From the NCBI GenBank assembly GCA_946480785.1, contig CAMLLD010000042.1, positions 1-54,599 on the forward strand: a stretch of 54,599 nucleotides of DNA, given 5' to 3'. The position numbers and the translations under genes are program-made. The notes beneath the pieces were generated by a model. The model saw only the letters and a program-made list of their open reading frames with translations. It was not told the DNA's origin and searched no databases. Of the stretch, positions 44,089 to 53,144 are shown piece by piece (position 1 is the stretch's first letter; every line of letters begins with the position of its first letter). This DNA comes from an uncultured Blastocatellia bacterium (lineage in GTDB: Bacteria > Acidobacteriota > Blastocatellia > Pyrinomonadales > Pyrinomonadaceae).

Positions 44089-45190
44089 ATCTGCTCCGCG
44101 CGCGGTGGAGACACCGGTAACGTTGCAGGCCGAAGAGGAGCCGCAGCCGCTCGCACCCGCGCGCTGGGATTGGGACGCAGTGCAGCGCGTGTTGGTGATC
44201 AGGCTGCGCTCGATTGGCGATACGGTTTTGGCGACGCCGTCGCTCTACGCGTTGAAACGTTTTCTGCCGCACGCGCAAATCGACATACTCGTCGAAGACT
44301 GGGTCGCGCCGCTGCTCGCGAATCATCCGCACGTCGACAACGTGATCGAGCTCAAACGTGGCGGCGTCACGAAGCGAATGAACGTCGCGCGCGAGATACG
44401 CGCTGCGCGTTACGACGTCGTCTACAACCTTCACGGCGGCACGACCGCCACTTTTCTCGCGCGCGCAACCGGCGCGCGTTATCGTGTCGGGTTCAAGACG
44501 TATCAATACGCGAACCTGCACACCGTGCTCGCGCCTTCTCCTTTATTACTGTGGGGGCAGCAGAAGACTCATTCGGTCGAACAGCAACTCGCGCTGCTTG
44601 GTTGGACCGGCGTGCCGGTTTCGGATCGGCCGCGAACACGTTTGGGCATCGCGCCGGAAGCGGCGGGAAGCGTCATTCGACATCTTGCCGCGGCGGGGTT
44701 GGCCGATCGCAAGATCGCTTTGCTTCATCCGGCGGCGGCGTTTGCTACGAAGCGTTGGGCGGCGAAGAATTTTGCGCGCGTCGCGGAGTATCTGGCTGAG
44801 CGTGGATATGCGCCGGTCGCGATTGCCGCACGTCATGAAACGCCGATCATCGATGAGCTCGTGAACGAAACGTCAGTGCCGATTCTTACGCTCGATCTTT
44901 CGTTGCCGGAAGTGAGCGCGCTCGCCTCGCGTGCGCAAATCTTTGTCGGCAACGACAGCGGGATCGCGCACATCGCAGCGGCAGTCGGCACGCCTTCGGT
45001 AGTCATCTTTGGTTCATCGAACATCGCGCATTGGCGGCCGTGGCATCGTGCACCGGCCGAAGTCGTTTTTGAAGAACTGCCTTGCCAGCCGTGTCATGGT
45101 TATTTTTGCGAGAAGTTTCCGCAGCCTGAATGTATTCTGCGCGTGCCGGTGGCGAAAGTGATCGCTGCGATTGAGAAATGTCTCAACTGA
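44054..45190 (+). CDS. Glycosyltransferase family 9 (heptosyltransferase-like)
   Basis: Inner-leaflet glycosyltransferase of the LPS heptosyltransferase family. After a ~40-residue extension the core begins VLVIRLRSIGDTVLATPSLYALKR, and the nucleotide-sugar site is FVGNDSGIAHIAAAVGTPSVVIFGSS near residues 290-320. Donor is probably ADP-heptose, as the next gene is a heptose-phosphate kinase. Start ATG at 44054; a second ATG at 44063 is equally possible. It overlaps its neighbours on both sides (35 bp and 13 bp). Confidence 0.9.
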   Translation: MELMNSLRNIVESAPRAVETPVTLQAEEEPQPLAPARWDWDAVQRVLVIRLRSIGDTVLATPSLYALKRFLPHAQIDILVEDWVAPLLANHPHVDNVIELKRGGVTKRMNVAREIRAARYDVVYNLHGGTTATFLARATGARYRVGFKTYQYANLHTVLAPSPLLLWGQQKTHSVEQQLALLGWTGVPVSDRPRTRLGIAPEAAGSVIRHLAAAGLADRKIALLHPAAAFATKRWAAKNFARVAEYLAERGYAPVAIAARHETPIIDELVNETSVPILTLDLSLPEVSALASRAQIFVGNDSGIAHIAAAVGTPSVVIFGSSNIAHWRPWHRAPAEVVFEELPCQPCHGYFCEKFPQPECILRVPVAKVIAAIEKCLN

Positions 45191-46161
45191 CGAAAACTCG
45201 CGCGTCGGAAATCTTGCGTTCACTTCGTGAGCGTAAAGTGCTTGTGCTCGGCGACGTGATGCTGGATGAGTTCGTGTGGGGTGACGTCACGCGCATCTCG
45301 CCCGAGGGGCCGGTGCCAGTGGTCGACGTGCGGCGCGAGTCGGTACATCTCGGGGGCGCTGCGAACGTGTTGGCGAATCTGATCTCGCTGGGGGCGCATG
45401 GCCGTGTTGTCGGTGTCGTCGGCAAAGATCATGCGGGAGAGCGTTTGCGCGAAGAATTGCGACAGTTGAACTCCAGCGGTGACGTTGGAGTGATCGTTGA
45501 TGAGAGTCGTCGTTCGACGACGAAGACGCGCATCGTGGCGCATAGTCAGTTGGTTGTACGCGCCGATCGCGAATCGCGCGCGCCGGTTAGTTCGCAAGTC
45601 GAACGCCAGATTATCGATCACCTGAAAGAAGGGCTCGCGGAGGCGCACGCGTTCGTCGTTTCCGATTACGACAAAGGCGTCGTCACGCCGGCGATACTGC
45701 GCGAGATCCTGCCGTTTGCTTACGAGCGCGTGCCGGTGCTGATCGATCCGAAACTGCGCAACTTCAACTCGTATCGCCCGGCTACGCTTGTCACGCCGAA
45801 TCATCATGAAGCTTTGCGCATGAGCGACACCGAAGATCATTCCGACGACGGTTCGCACGACGCCGCGCGCATTATTCAACAGAAACTCGGCTGCGACGCG
45901 GTGCTGATCACACGCGGCGATCGCGGGATGATGTTGCTCGAAGCGGGCGGACAACCTGTTTACGTGGAAACGGCGGCGCGCGAAGTTTACGACGTGACCG
46001 GCGCCGGCGACACCGTGATCGCGACACTCGCCGGCGCCCTCGCTTCCGGCGCGACGATGCTCGAAGCCGCATCACTCGCCAACCGCGCCGCCGGCGTCGT
46101 CGTCGGAAAAGTCGGCACCGCCACCGCCACCGCCGCCGAACTGCTCGCCACGTTCGAATGA
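45178..46161 (+). CDS. hldE: D-glycero-D-manno-heptose-7-phosphate kinase (HldE kinase domain only)
   Basis: PfkB-type sugar kinase matching the first domain of HldE/RfaE: VLVLGDVMLDEFVWGDVTRISPEGPVPVV at the N-terminus, GGAANVLANL, and the catalytic DVTGAGDTVIATLAGAL. It phosphorylates the C1 of heptose 7-phosphate in ADP-heptose synthesis. The nucleotidyltransferase domain of two-domain HldE is missing (327 residues), so adenylylation must come from another gene. It overlaps the heptosyltransferase gene by 13 bp, which supports a heptose-containing envelope glycan. Confidence 0.88.
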   Translation: MSQLTKTRASEILRSLRERKVLVLGDVMLDEFVWGDVTRISPEGPVPVVDVRRESVHLGGAANVLANLISLGAHGRVVGVVGKDHAGERLREELRQLNSSGDVGVIVDESRRSTTKTRIVAHSQLVVRADRESRAPVSSQVERQIIDHLKEGLAEAHAFVVSDYDKGVVTPAILREILPFAYERVPVLIDPKLRNFNSYRPATLVTPNHHEALRMSDTEDHSDDGSHDAARIIQQKLGCDAVLITRGDRGMMLLEAGGQPVYVETAAREVYDVTGAGDTVIATLAGALASGATMLEAASLANRAAGVVVGKVGTATATAAELLATFE

Positions 46162-46174
46162 CTGGGCCACAACC

Positions 46175-48595
46175 ATGCTCGGCAAGACTATTCGCAACTA
46201 TCGCATCACGGAAAAGCTCGGCGTGGGCGGTCAGGGAGCGGTCTATAAAGCCGTCGATAATAAGCTCGGCCGCGCCGTCGTTATCAAGGTCATTCCGCCC
46301 GAGCTCAGCGCGAAGGAAACGAACCTCAAACGCTTCGAACGCGAGGCCCGACTTGCCTCCTCGCTGGACCACCCAAACATCTGCACCATCTTTGATCTCG
46401 ACGAACAAGACGGCATGCACTTCATCGCGATGCAGTACGTCGAGGGCAAGAACGTGCGCCAACTCGTCGCCGGTCGACCACTCGAACTAAAAACCGCGGT
46501 GCTGATCGGCGTGCAGGTCGCCGACGCGCTCGCCGCCGCACACAGCCGCGGCATCATTCATCGCGACATCAAATCCGGCAACGTGATGGTCACGTCGTCA
46601 GGCCAGGTGAAAGTGCTCGACTTCGGTCTCGCCAAACTCCTCGACGACGATCAAGCCGCTACCAGGGGAATTCATCACACTGAACTAACCGAGATCGGCG
46701 TGCCCTACGGCACCGCGACCTACGCTGCGCCCGAACAAGCGCGCGGCGATCGCGTGGACAAACGCGCCGACATCTTTTCGCTCGGCGTCCTGCTTTACGA
46801 AATGCTCTCCGGCACGTGGCCATTTCGCGGCAAAACGACGATCGACGTGCGCCACGCCGTGCTGCACGATCCGCCGCGCCCGATTTCCGAGTTGCGTTCG
46901 AGTCCGATCCCGCCGCGCTTACAGCAAGCCATCGATCGCGCGCTCGAAAAGGAACCGAAAGATCGTTTTCAAAACATGGAAGACTTTCGCAACGAGTTGC
47001 GGCAAGTGCTTCAGGAGATCGACTCGGGCGCATCTGCGTTTCAAAGCGTCGTGCCCGAGCCGCCGCGTCATCTCGCGGGCGCGAACCCGGTCTCGCGCGC
47101 CATGCGCTGGCTGAAATCGATCACGCGCACCGAAACACCGACGACTTCACCGAACCTCAACACACCCTCGAAGTCCGGCATTCACGAAACGCCGTTCACG
47201 ACAGTCGCGGACCAGGAAAAGAAGAGCCTCGCGATCCTTTGCTTCCGAAACTTGAGCAACGATCCCGCCGCGAGTTTTTACGAGTTCTCGCTTGCAGACG
47301 CCGTCATCACCGAGCTCGCGCGCGTGCGTTCCCTCGTCGTGCGGCCTTCATCGGTGATCGCGCGCTATCAGGGCCAGCAGCGAGATCCGCGCGAGATCGG
47401 CGAGGAGTTGCACGTGAGCGCGGTGCTGACCGCCGGCTTCATTCATTCGGGCGAACGATTCCGCGTCACTGCGCAACTGATCGACGTCGGCTCGGGCGAG
47501 TTGTTGTGGAGCGATCGCATCGACACCGCCGCTTCCGACATCATCGCGCTCCAGGACACGATCGCGCAGCGCATCGTCGAGGGCTTGCGTGTCGAGCTCA
47601 GTCCGGCGGAACAATCGGGCATCGCGAAAGCCGCGACGCAGAACCCGGCGGCGTACGAACAATACTTGCGCGGCCGCGATCTCTTCGCGCGTTTTATCTT
47701 CCGCACGTTGTCGCGTGAAGACTGCGACGCCGCGATCGCGCACTTCGAGCGCGCGGTGCAACTCGATCCGAACTTCGCGTTGGCCCATGACGGCATCGGC
47801 GCGTGTTACGTCAACCGCGTGTTCAAAGGCTTCGGCGGCGCCGAGGATTACGAACGCGCCGAAGCAGCTTTCAACCAGGCGCTCGCGCTCGATCCAAACA
47901 TCTTCGAAGCGCGCATGTTGATGGTGTTCGTTTACCTGTGGCGCGGCAAAAAAGAGAAGGCGTGGGAAGAGGTGAAGCGCGCGCGCCGCGAAGCGCCGAA
48001 CGAGCCGGTGGTGCATTTCGTGAAGGCGCTGTTGCATCGTCTCGACGGCGAATATGGACGCGCGCTAAAAAGTTTCGATCATCTCGTGCGCCTCGATCCG
48101 GCCGCGCACGTCGTGGCGAGTTACAGCCGCGCGCTCGTTTACATGTACCTCGGCCAGTTTGACGAAGTGTTTCGCCAGCTCGACAACGCGGGCGAACCCG
48201 ACAACGCGCTGGTCCAAACGTTTCGCGCGCTCGCTTTGTATTACACTGGCCAGACGGATGCCGCGGCGGAGCTGATGCGCGGTGTCGTCGAGCAGCATCC
48301 GAACATGCACGGCATTCGCCCCTTCCTGGCGATGTGTCTGAGCGGACAGGGAAAGCACGAGGAAGCGCTCGCGCAGCTCACGAGCGACGTGAAACGCAAC
48401 GGCGAAGTCGATGCCGACATCAGTTATTCGATCGCGTCAGTTTACGCGCTTGAAGGTTTGCACGCGGACGCGTTTGAATGGCTCGAACGATCGGTTGCGC
48501 TCGGCAACGCGAACCGGCCGTGTTTTGAGAACGACCCGAACCTGACTTCAATCCGTAGCGATCCGAGGTTTGTAGAACTATTGAAAAGATTATGA
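46175..48595 (+). CDS. Ser/Thr protein kinase with TolB-like domain and TPRs
   Basis: Hanks-type kinase domain at residues 9-280: Gly loop LGVGGQGAV (15-23), K38, HRDIKSGN (129-136), DFGLAKL (149-155), APEQARG. All catalytic residues are present. After a linker, residues ~345-475 match the TolB-like N-domain seen in such kinases and in adenylate cyclases (LAILCFRNLSNDPAASFYEFSLADAVITEL...). About six TPRs fill 490-790. There is no clear transmembrane helix, so it is probably cytoplasmic, sensing through the TPR part. Position between envelope-glycan and peptidoglycan genes suggests a role in envelope control; it overlaps the next gene by 4 bp. Confidence 0.92.
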   Translation: MLGKTIRNYRITEKLGVGGQGAVYKAVDNKLGRAVVIKVIPPELSAKETNLKRFEREARLASSLDHPNICTIFDLDEQDGMHFIAMQYVEGKNVRQLVAGRPLELKTAVLIGVQVADALAAAHSRGIIHRDIKSGNVMVTSSGQVKVLDFGLAKLLDDDQAATRGIHHTELTEIGVPYGTATYAAPEQARGDRVDKRADIFSLGVLLYEMLSGTWPFRGKTTIDVRHAVLHDPPRPISELRSSPIPPRLQQAIDRALEKEPKDRFQNMEDFRNELRQVLQEIDSGASAFQSVVPEPPRHLAGANPVSRAMRWLKSITRTETPTTSPNLNTPSKSGIHETPFTTVADQEKKSLAILCFRNLSNDPAASFYEFSLADAVITELARVRSLVVRPSSVIARYQGQQRDPREIGEELHVSAVLTAGFIHSGERFRVTAQLIDVGSGELLWSDRIDTAASDIIALQDTIAQRIVEGLRVELSPAEQSGIAKAATQNPAAYEQYLRGRDLFARFIFRTLSREDCDAAIAHFERAVQLDPNFALAHDGIGACYVNRVFKGFGGAEDYERAEAAFNQALALDPNIFEARMLMVFVYLWRGKKEKAWEEVKRARREAPNEPVVHFVKALLHRLDGEYGRALKSFDHLVRLDPAAHVVASYSRALVYMYLGQFDEVFRQLDNAGEPDNALVQTFRALALYYTGQTDAAAELMRGVVEQHPNMHGIRPFLAMCLSGQGKHEEALAQLTSDVKRNGEVDADISYSIASVYALEGLHADAFEWLERSVALGNANRPCFENDPNLTSIRSDPRFVELLKRL

Positions 48596-50172
48596 ACCGG
48601 TCCCCAAAATTAATATCTCTTCTTCTGGTGCTGGCGTTTGCGTTAGCTCCGCTAAGTGCGCAAACCACTGCGCCTGCCGCGGCGCCGGCGAAAACAGTTG
48701 CCGAGTTACAAACACGGATTTCACAGATCCTCGCGAAACCCGAGCTCGCGCCCGCGCTGGTCGGAATCAAAGTGACTTCGCTCGACAGCGGTCGCGTGCT
48801 CTTCGAAAGCAACGCCGAAAAGCTCTTGCGGCCCGCGTCGAACATGAAGATCTACACGGTTGCGACCGCGCTCGATCGTTTGTCACCCGACTATCGTTTC
48901 GTCACTTCGGTCTACGCGCCCACGCGCCCTGATGCGGCCGGCGTTATTCGCGGCGACTTGCGCATCTACGGCCGCGGCGATCCGTCGATCGCCGCGCGTT
49001 TTAACAACGGCGATTACTTCAAAACGATCGACGATCTTGCGGCGCGCATCGTCGCCGCGGGCGTGAAACGAGTCGAAGGCGATCTCGTCGGCGATGAGAC
49101 TTACTTCGTTGGTCCAAAGTATGGCGCAGGCTGGGAGTGGGAAGACTTGACGTGGTACTACGGCGCGGAAGTCACGCCGCTCACCGTCAACGACAACGCG
49201 CTCGATCTTTTCATCAAACCGGGCGCGGCGGTGGGCCAGCCAGCCGTGATCACGACCGGTCCGCCGGATCCGTTGCTGACCGTCGTCAATAACGTGACGA
49301 CTTCAGCGAAAACCACTGTGCGCGACATCTCGATTCATCGTGGTCTCAACGAAAACACGATCACGATCACCGGCACGATCCCACTTGACGATCGCGGTTA
49401 CACCGGCGGCATCGGCATCTCGCATCCGGCGCTCTTGTTTGTCTATCTGCTGCGAAATTCACTCTCGCAGAAAGGTGTTGTCATCACCGGCAAGTCAAGG
49501 ACGACTGGCGAAGTTGTGCGGCCCTCGATCACGTCCATTTCAGCCGTTACTCAGCAGGAGATCGCCACGCTGCAATCTCCGCCGTTCAGCGTGATCGCCT
49601 CGCAAACGTTGAAGCCGAGCCAGAACCTTTACACCGAACTGATCCTGCGCACACTCGGCAAAGTGTCGCCACCGCCGCCGATTCCGATCCCCAACGCCAC
49701 ATCCGAAGAGCTCGGCATCGAAGCCGTCAAAACGTTTCTCAAAACCGCCGGCATTCGCCCCGAATCGCTCGTGCTCGACGACGGCTCCGGACTTTCGCGC
49801 AACGACATGATCACCGCCGAAGCTTCGGTGCAGTTGTTGACCTTCATGAGCAAGCATCGTTACGCCGACGTCTTTCGCGATGCGCTGCCGATCGCAGGCG
49901 TCGACGGCACGCTGCGCAATCGGTTCAAGGGCACGCCTGCGGAAAATAATCTGCACGCAAAGACCGGTTCGCTGAGTTCGGCCGCGAGCCTCGCAGGCTA
50001 CGTCACGACCGCTGCGGGGGAAAAACTCGCGTTCTCGATCATGGTTAACAACTATCCGCGCGGCGTCGATCCGCGAGCGGCGTGCATCGATCCGATTGCG
50101 CTCCTGCTCGCTTCGTTCAACGACAAACCCGAATCAAAAGACGCCTCGAAAAATGCCCCCCAGGTTCACTAA
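48592..50172 (+). CDS. dacB: D-Ala-D-Ala carboxypeptidase/endopeptidase (PBP4, S13 family)
   Basis: Periplasmic peptidoglycan hydrolase. Signal peptide ends near LSAQ (residue 24). The three penicillin-binding motifs are present: SxxK in PASNMKIYT (near residue 83), SxN in DGSGLSRND (near 403), and KTG in HAKTGSLSS (near 457). The S13-specific insertion lies between the first two (GDPSIAARFNNGDYF, WEWEDLTWYYGAEVTPLTVNDN). At 526 residues it is the normal size. It overlaps the kinase stop by 4 bp and the dapF start by 20 bp. Confidence 0.93.
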   Translation: MNRSPKLISLLLVLAFALAPLSAQTTAPAAAPAKTVAELQTRISQILAKPELAPALVGIKVTSLDSGRVLFESNAEKLLRPASNMKIYTVATALDRLSPDYRFVTSVYAPTRPDAAGVIRGDLRIYGRGDPSIAARFNNGDYFKTIDDLAARIVAAGVKRVEGDLVGDETYFVGPKYGAGWEWEDLTWYYGAEVTPLTVNDNALDLFIKPGAAVGQPAVITTGPPDPLLTVVNNVTTSAKTTVRDISIHRGLNENTITITGTIPLDDRGYTGGIGISHPALLFVYLLRNSLSQKGVVITGKSRTTGEVVRPSITSISAVTQQEIATLQSPPFSVIASQTLKPSQNLYTELILRTLGKVSPPPPIPIPNATSEELGIEAVKTFLKTAGIRPESLVLDDGSGLSRNDMITAEASVQLLTFMSKHRYADVFRDALPIAGVDGTLRNRFKGTPAENNLHAKTGSLSSAASLAGYVTTAAGEKLAFSIMVNNYPRGVDPRAACIDPIALLLASFNDKPESKDASKNAPQVH

Positions 50173-51007
50173 ATTTCACGGACTCGGAAACGACTATCTC
50201 GTCATCGAAGCCGAACAACTCGCGCAGGTCGACGATCTCGGCGACTTCGCGCGCCGCATCTGCAATCGCCACTACGGCGCGGGCGGCGACGGCATCGCGA
50301 TCATCTCCCGATCGCAAACAGACGACGCCGATTTCAACTGTCGCATCTTCAATCCCGACGGCAGCGAGGCCGGACTTTCCGGCAACGGGACTCGTTGCGC
50401 CGTCGCTTACCTTTACTACTCCGGCCTGTGGTCTAAAGACGAACTGCGGCTCAGCACGAAGACGGGTTTGAAGCGATATTTTCCACGCGGACAAACCGGC
50501 CCGGGCAAATTCCTGTTTGAATCCGAGCTCGGCCAACCGAAGTTCGACTCGCGATCGATTCCGATGTCGATCGCGCCGCCGCTTGATGAAGTGATCGGTT
50601 ACGTGTTGCCCGTGAACGGCGAACCAGTTGTGATCACCGCGATGCAGATGGGCAATCCCAACTGCTGCATCTTCGTCGACGACTTCGACGCGCTGAACTG
50701 GCGCCGACTCGGCAAAATGATCGAAACGCATCCGCAGTTTCCCGATCGCACAAACGTCGTCTTCGTGCGCGTTGCAGAAAGAAAACTGATCGAACTGCGC
50801 ATTTGGGAACGCGGCGTCGGCGAAACGACAGCGTCGGGCACTTGCTCGTGCGCGGGCGCGGTGGCCGCGATGATCAATGAAAAAGCCGACCGCGATGTGC
50901 GCGTCGTCATGGAAGGCGGCGAGGTGCGCATCCACTGGCGCCCCGATGGCGAGGTTGTGATCACCGGAACGGCTGAATTAGTCTATAGCGCCGATTGGTT
51001 GGCCTGA
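50153..51007 (+). CDS. dapF: Diaminopimelate epimerase
   Basis: Converts LL- to meso-diaminopimelate for lysine and peptidoglycan. The start is the ATG at 50153 (MPPRFTKFHGLGNDYLV), the family N-terminus; a longer in-frame reading back to 50096 lies inside dacB. The two catalytic cysteines are in SGNGTRCAVAYL and ASGTCSCAGAVAA. At 284 residues the length is normal. Lying right after the PBP4-type gene and overlapping it by 20 bp, it links precursor supply to wall processing. Confidence 0.95.
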   Translation: MPPRFTKFHGLGNDYLVIEAEQLAQVDDLGDFARRICNRHYGAGGDGIAIISRSQTDDADFNCRIFNPDGSEAGLSGNGTRCAVAYLYYSGLWSKDELRLSTKTGLKRYFPRGQTGPGKFLFESELGQPKFDSRSIPMSIAPPLDEVIGYVLPVNGEPVVITAMQMGNPNCCIFVDDFDALNWRRLGKMIETHPQFPDRTNVVFVRVAERKLIELRIWERGVGETTASGTCSCAGAVAAMINEKADRDVRVVMEGGEVRIHWRPDGEVVITGTAELVYSADWLA

Positions 51008-51010
51008 ACC

Positions 51011-52216
51011 ATGTTCAAAATCATCTCCCCCATTCTTTTCCTTGCCCTCCTGTGCTCCATCTCCACCTGCAGTAGCAAAGCCGTCACTGAAACAAAAGCG
51101 ACGCCTGCGCCCGCGCCGCCGAAACCACCGACAACGATTCCGACCTGGCTCGGAAATCCGTCGCGCGGTTTTTATGGCACGGGTCCGTGGTCCAACGAGC
51201 CGCTGAAAATCGTCTGGGAGTTTAAGACTGACTGGATATCGGGACGCCTGCACAAGGATCCGTGGGGCGGCTCGAGTTGGCCGGGTCAGCCGTCAGTCGA
51301 CGAGCAGCACGTTTATTTCGGTTCTGCTGGTGGACGTCTTTATTGCCTTAATATAAGCGACGGCAGTCTCGTCTGGAGTTTTAAAGCCGAGGACAGTCTG
51401 AAAGCGACGCCGACCATCGTCGGCGATCGACTAATCGCGAGCGGTCTCGACCACAACGTTTACTGCATCAACATTCACGACGGCTCGCTGATCTGGAAAT
51501 ACAAAACCGGATTCGAAGTCGACGGCTCTGCGGCGGTCGTCGGCGATCGCATTTACTTCGGCGGCGAAGACCACATCTTCTACGCGCTCAACCTCGCGGA
51601 TGGCTCGCTCGTTTACAAAACCAAACCCCTCGGCTCGATGGAAGGAAGCTCTTCCGTGGTCGACGGCCGCGCTTACGTTGGCACTGAGCAGGGCGATCTG
51701 TTTTGCCTGAATCTCGCCGACGGTTCGATTGTCTGGCAAGCACGCATCGGCGCGGACTCGGATTCAACGCCCGCGGTGGCTGACGGTTTTGTTTACACGG
51801 CGGCCGAGAACGGCGTCGTCTATTGCTTCAAGCAATCGAATGGCGAGCTTGTTTGGAAGTATCAGGCGGTCGGCGGCACGACGAAAGATCGCGCCGGGAT
51901 GTGGGCGAGTCCCATCGTCGCGAACGGACGAGTGCACATCGGATCGAGCAACGGTTATCTCTACTGCCTCTCGGCCGACAAAGGCGAGGTCATCTGGCGC
52001 TACAAAGCGCACGGGCCGATCTGGGGAACGTCGCCGCTCGTCGATGGCCGGCTCGTGTTTGGTGACAAGGCCGGCTGGCTGCACACGGTCAACGCAGAAG
52101 ACGGCGCGTCGATCAGCGAGTTGAAGATTGGTGATAATATCAACGCGACGCCGGCGGTACTCGGCGGCCGCATTTATATCGGCGCATTCAATGGGAAGCT
52201 TTACTGCCTGAAGTAA
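51011..52216 (+). CDS. PQQ-like beta-propeller lipoprotein
   Basis: Exported 401-residue protein with lipobox ISTC (Cys 20) and a Pro/Ala spacer. From about residue 70 on, seven to eight WD-like PQQ repeats appear, each with a pattern such as LNISDGSLVWSFKAEDSLKA or DGSLIWKYKT. No catalytic or quinone-binding Asp/Glu set is evident, so a BamB-like scaffold or ligand-binding role is more likely than a dehydrogenase. It starts 3 bp after dapF and ends 2 bp before the amidotransferase gene. Confidence 0.88.
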   Translation: MFKIISPILFLALLCSISTCSSKAVTETKATPAPAPPKPPTTIPTWLGNPSRGFYGTGPWSNEPLKIVWEFKTDWISGRLHKDPWGGSSWPGQPSVDEQHVYFGSAGGRLYCLNISDGSLVWSFKAEDSLKATPTIVGDRLIASGLDHNVYCINIHDGSLIWKYKTGFEVDGSAAVVGDRIYFGGEDHIFYALNLADGSLVYKTKPLGSMEGSSSVVDGRAYVGTEQGDLFCLNLADGSIVWQARIGADSDSTPAVADGFVYTAAENGVVYCFKQSNGELVWKYQAVGGTTKDRAGMWASPIVANGRVHIGSSNGYLYCLSADKGEVIWRYKAHGPIWGTSPLVDGRLVFGDKAGWLHTVNAEDGASISELKIGDNINATPAVLGGRIYIGAFNGKLYCLK

Positions 52217-52218
52217 CT

Positions 52219-52842
52219 TTGCTCGTTTATCTCGTCGACAACACCATTGATGGTCACGGCGACAGCCCGCGAGAGATTCGCGCGGTGCTGGGTCGTTTAA
52301 TTCCCGGAGTTGAGATCCTCACTGAACCGTTTCACGCCGTTTCACTCGAGCGAATCCGCAGTCTCAAGCCGTCGCACATTATTCTGAGTGGGCAGAGCCA
52401 TCCGTGGGATCAGTACACGCGCGAGTCGTTGGCGGGCGTGTTCGAGGTGATCAAGCGGGCGAGTCAGCCGATACTCGGCGTCTGTGGCGGGCATCAGCAG
52501 ATCGCGCTGGCGCATGGGGCGGAAGTCGGATTGATGGAGCGGCTCGAACCGGGTGAAGGCTACGCCGGCGCGAAGCGCGAGCGCGGGTTTTTTCCGATCG
52601 AGAACACGGGCGAAGGTTTGTTCAAAGGCTTGCCTGCGACGGTCACGGTTTGGCATTCGCACTGCGATGAAGTGAAGCAGTTGCCGGACGGGTTTCGCTG
52701 CACCGCCTCGAACGAAACCTGCGCGATCCAGGCGATGCAGGAGAAAGGACGCCGCGTTTACGGCGTGCAGTTTCATCCCGAACTCTTTGACGAAGAGCAT
52801 TCCGAGGGCCGCCGGATTGTCGAAAACTTCCTCGCCCTTTAG
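52219..52842 (+). CDS. Class I glutamine amidotransferase
   Basis: Stand-alone GATase-1 domain that releases ammonia from glutamine. Nucleophile Cys in GVCGGHQQ (near residue 89) and the His-x-Glu pair in QFHPELF close to the C-terminus complete the triad. It is shorter than GuaA and not fused to a synthase. TTG start at 52219, 2 bp after the previous stop; no ATG or GTG is available at the right place. The partner enzyme is unknown. It is the last gene before the terminator at 52960. Confidence 0.85.
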   Translation: MLVYLVDNTIDGHGDSPREIRAVLGRLIPGVEILTEPFHAVSLERIRSLKPSHIILSGQSHPWDQYTRESLAGVFEVIKRASQPILGVCGGHQQIALAHGAEVGLMERLEPGEGYAGAKRERGFFPIENTGEGLFKGLPATVTVWHSHCDEVKQLPDGFRCTASNETCAIQAMQEKGRRVYGVQFHPELFDEEHSEGRRIVENFLAL

Positions 52843-52959
52843 CTTCTCTGCAATGTAAATACAATCTCCCGTTTGTTCGCTTTCGGTGGATTAATTCACG
52901 AAAACAACACGCTGCGGCTGGACTCACCCAGATCCGTATGCTAGTTTCTTTCCCGGAAC

Positions 52960-52982
52960 AACGAGCTTATTGCTCGTTTTTT
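52960..52982 (+). terminator. Intrinsic terminator of the envelope gene run
   Basis: Perfect 7-bp stem AACGAGC (52960-52966) with GCTCGTT (52972-52978), 5-nt loop, and a run of six T ending at 52982. It is 118 bp after the amidotransferase stop. If the promoter of the 3D-domain gene lies further upstream, it could also act as an attenuator. Confidence 0.8.
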
Positions 52983-52984
52983 AG

Positions 52985-53144
52985 TTTTACAGAACAGGTA
53001 CTCTCGGCGCACCGCATCAAGGATGCAAGCCCCCAACCTCGGCTGACGTCAATAGACTCCTAGAGCCAGGGGACGAGTCATAGGAAAGAACGGACTCGCG
53101 CAGGACGCTGAGAGATAGGCAATAACTCGGTAGGAGACCCGAAT
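52985..53144 (+). promoter_or_regulatory. Structured 5' leader of the 3D-domain gene (candidate riboswitch)
   Basis: About 160 nt without an ORF, rich in pairing options. There is a GCATC/GATGC hairpin near 53018-53030. CGAGTC at 53074-53079 can pair with GACTC upstream (53055-53059) or GACTCG downstream (53093-53098), two mutually exclusive stems. The final part (GGACGCTGAGAGATAGGCAATA) vaguely recalls the 3' end of ydaO/c-di-AMP riboswitches, which often control cell-wall hydrolase genes, but the rest of that consensus is not seen. Confidence 0.35.

Noticed and set aside
52985..53144. TPP or c-di-GMP riboswitch
   Set aside because: A CTGAGA is present but the rest of the TPP core is not, and the GEMM tetraloop/receptor sequence is missing.
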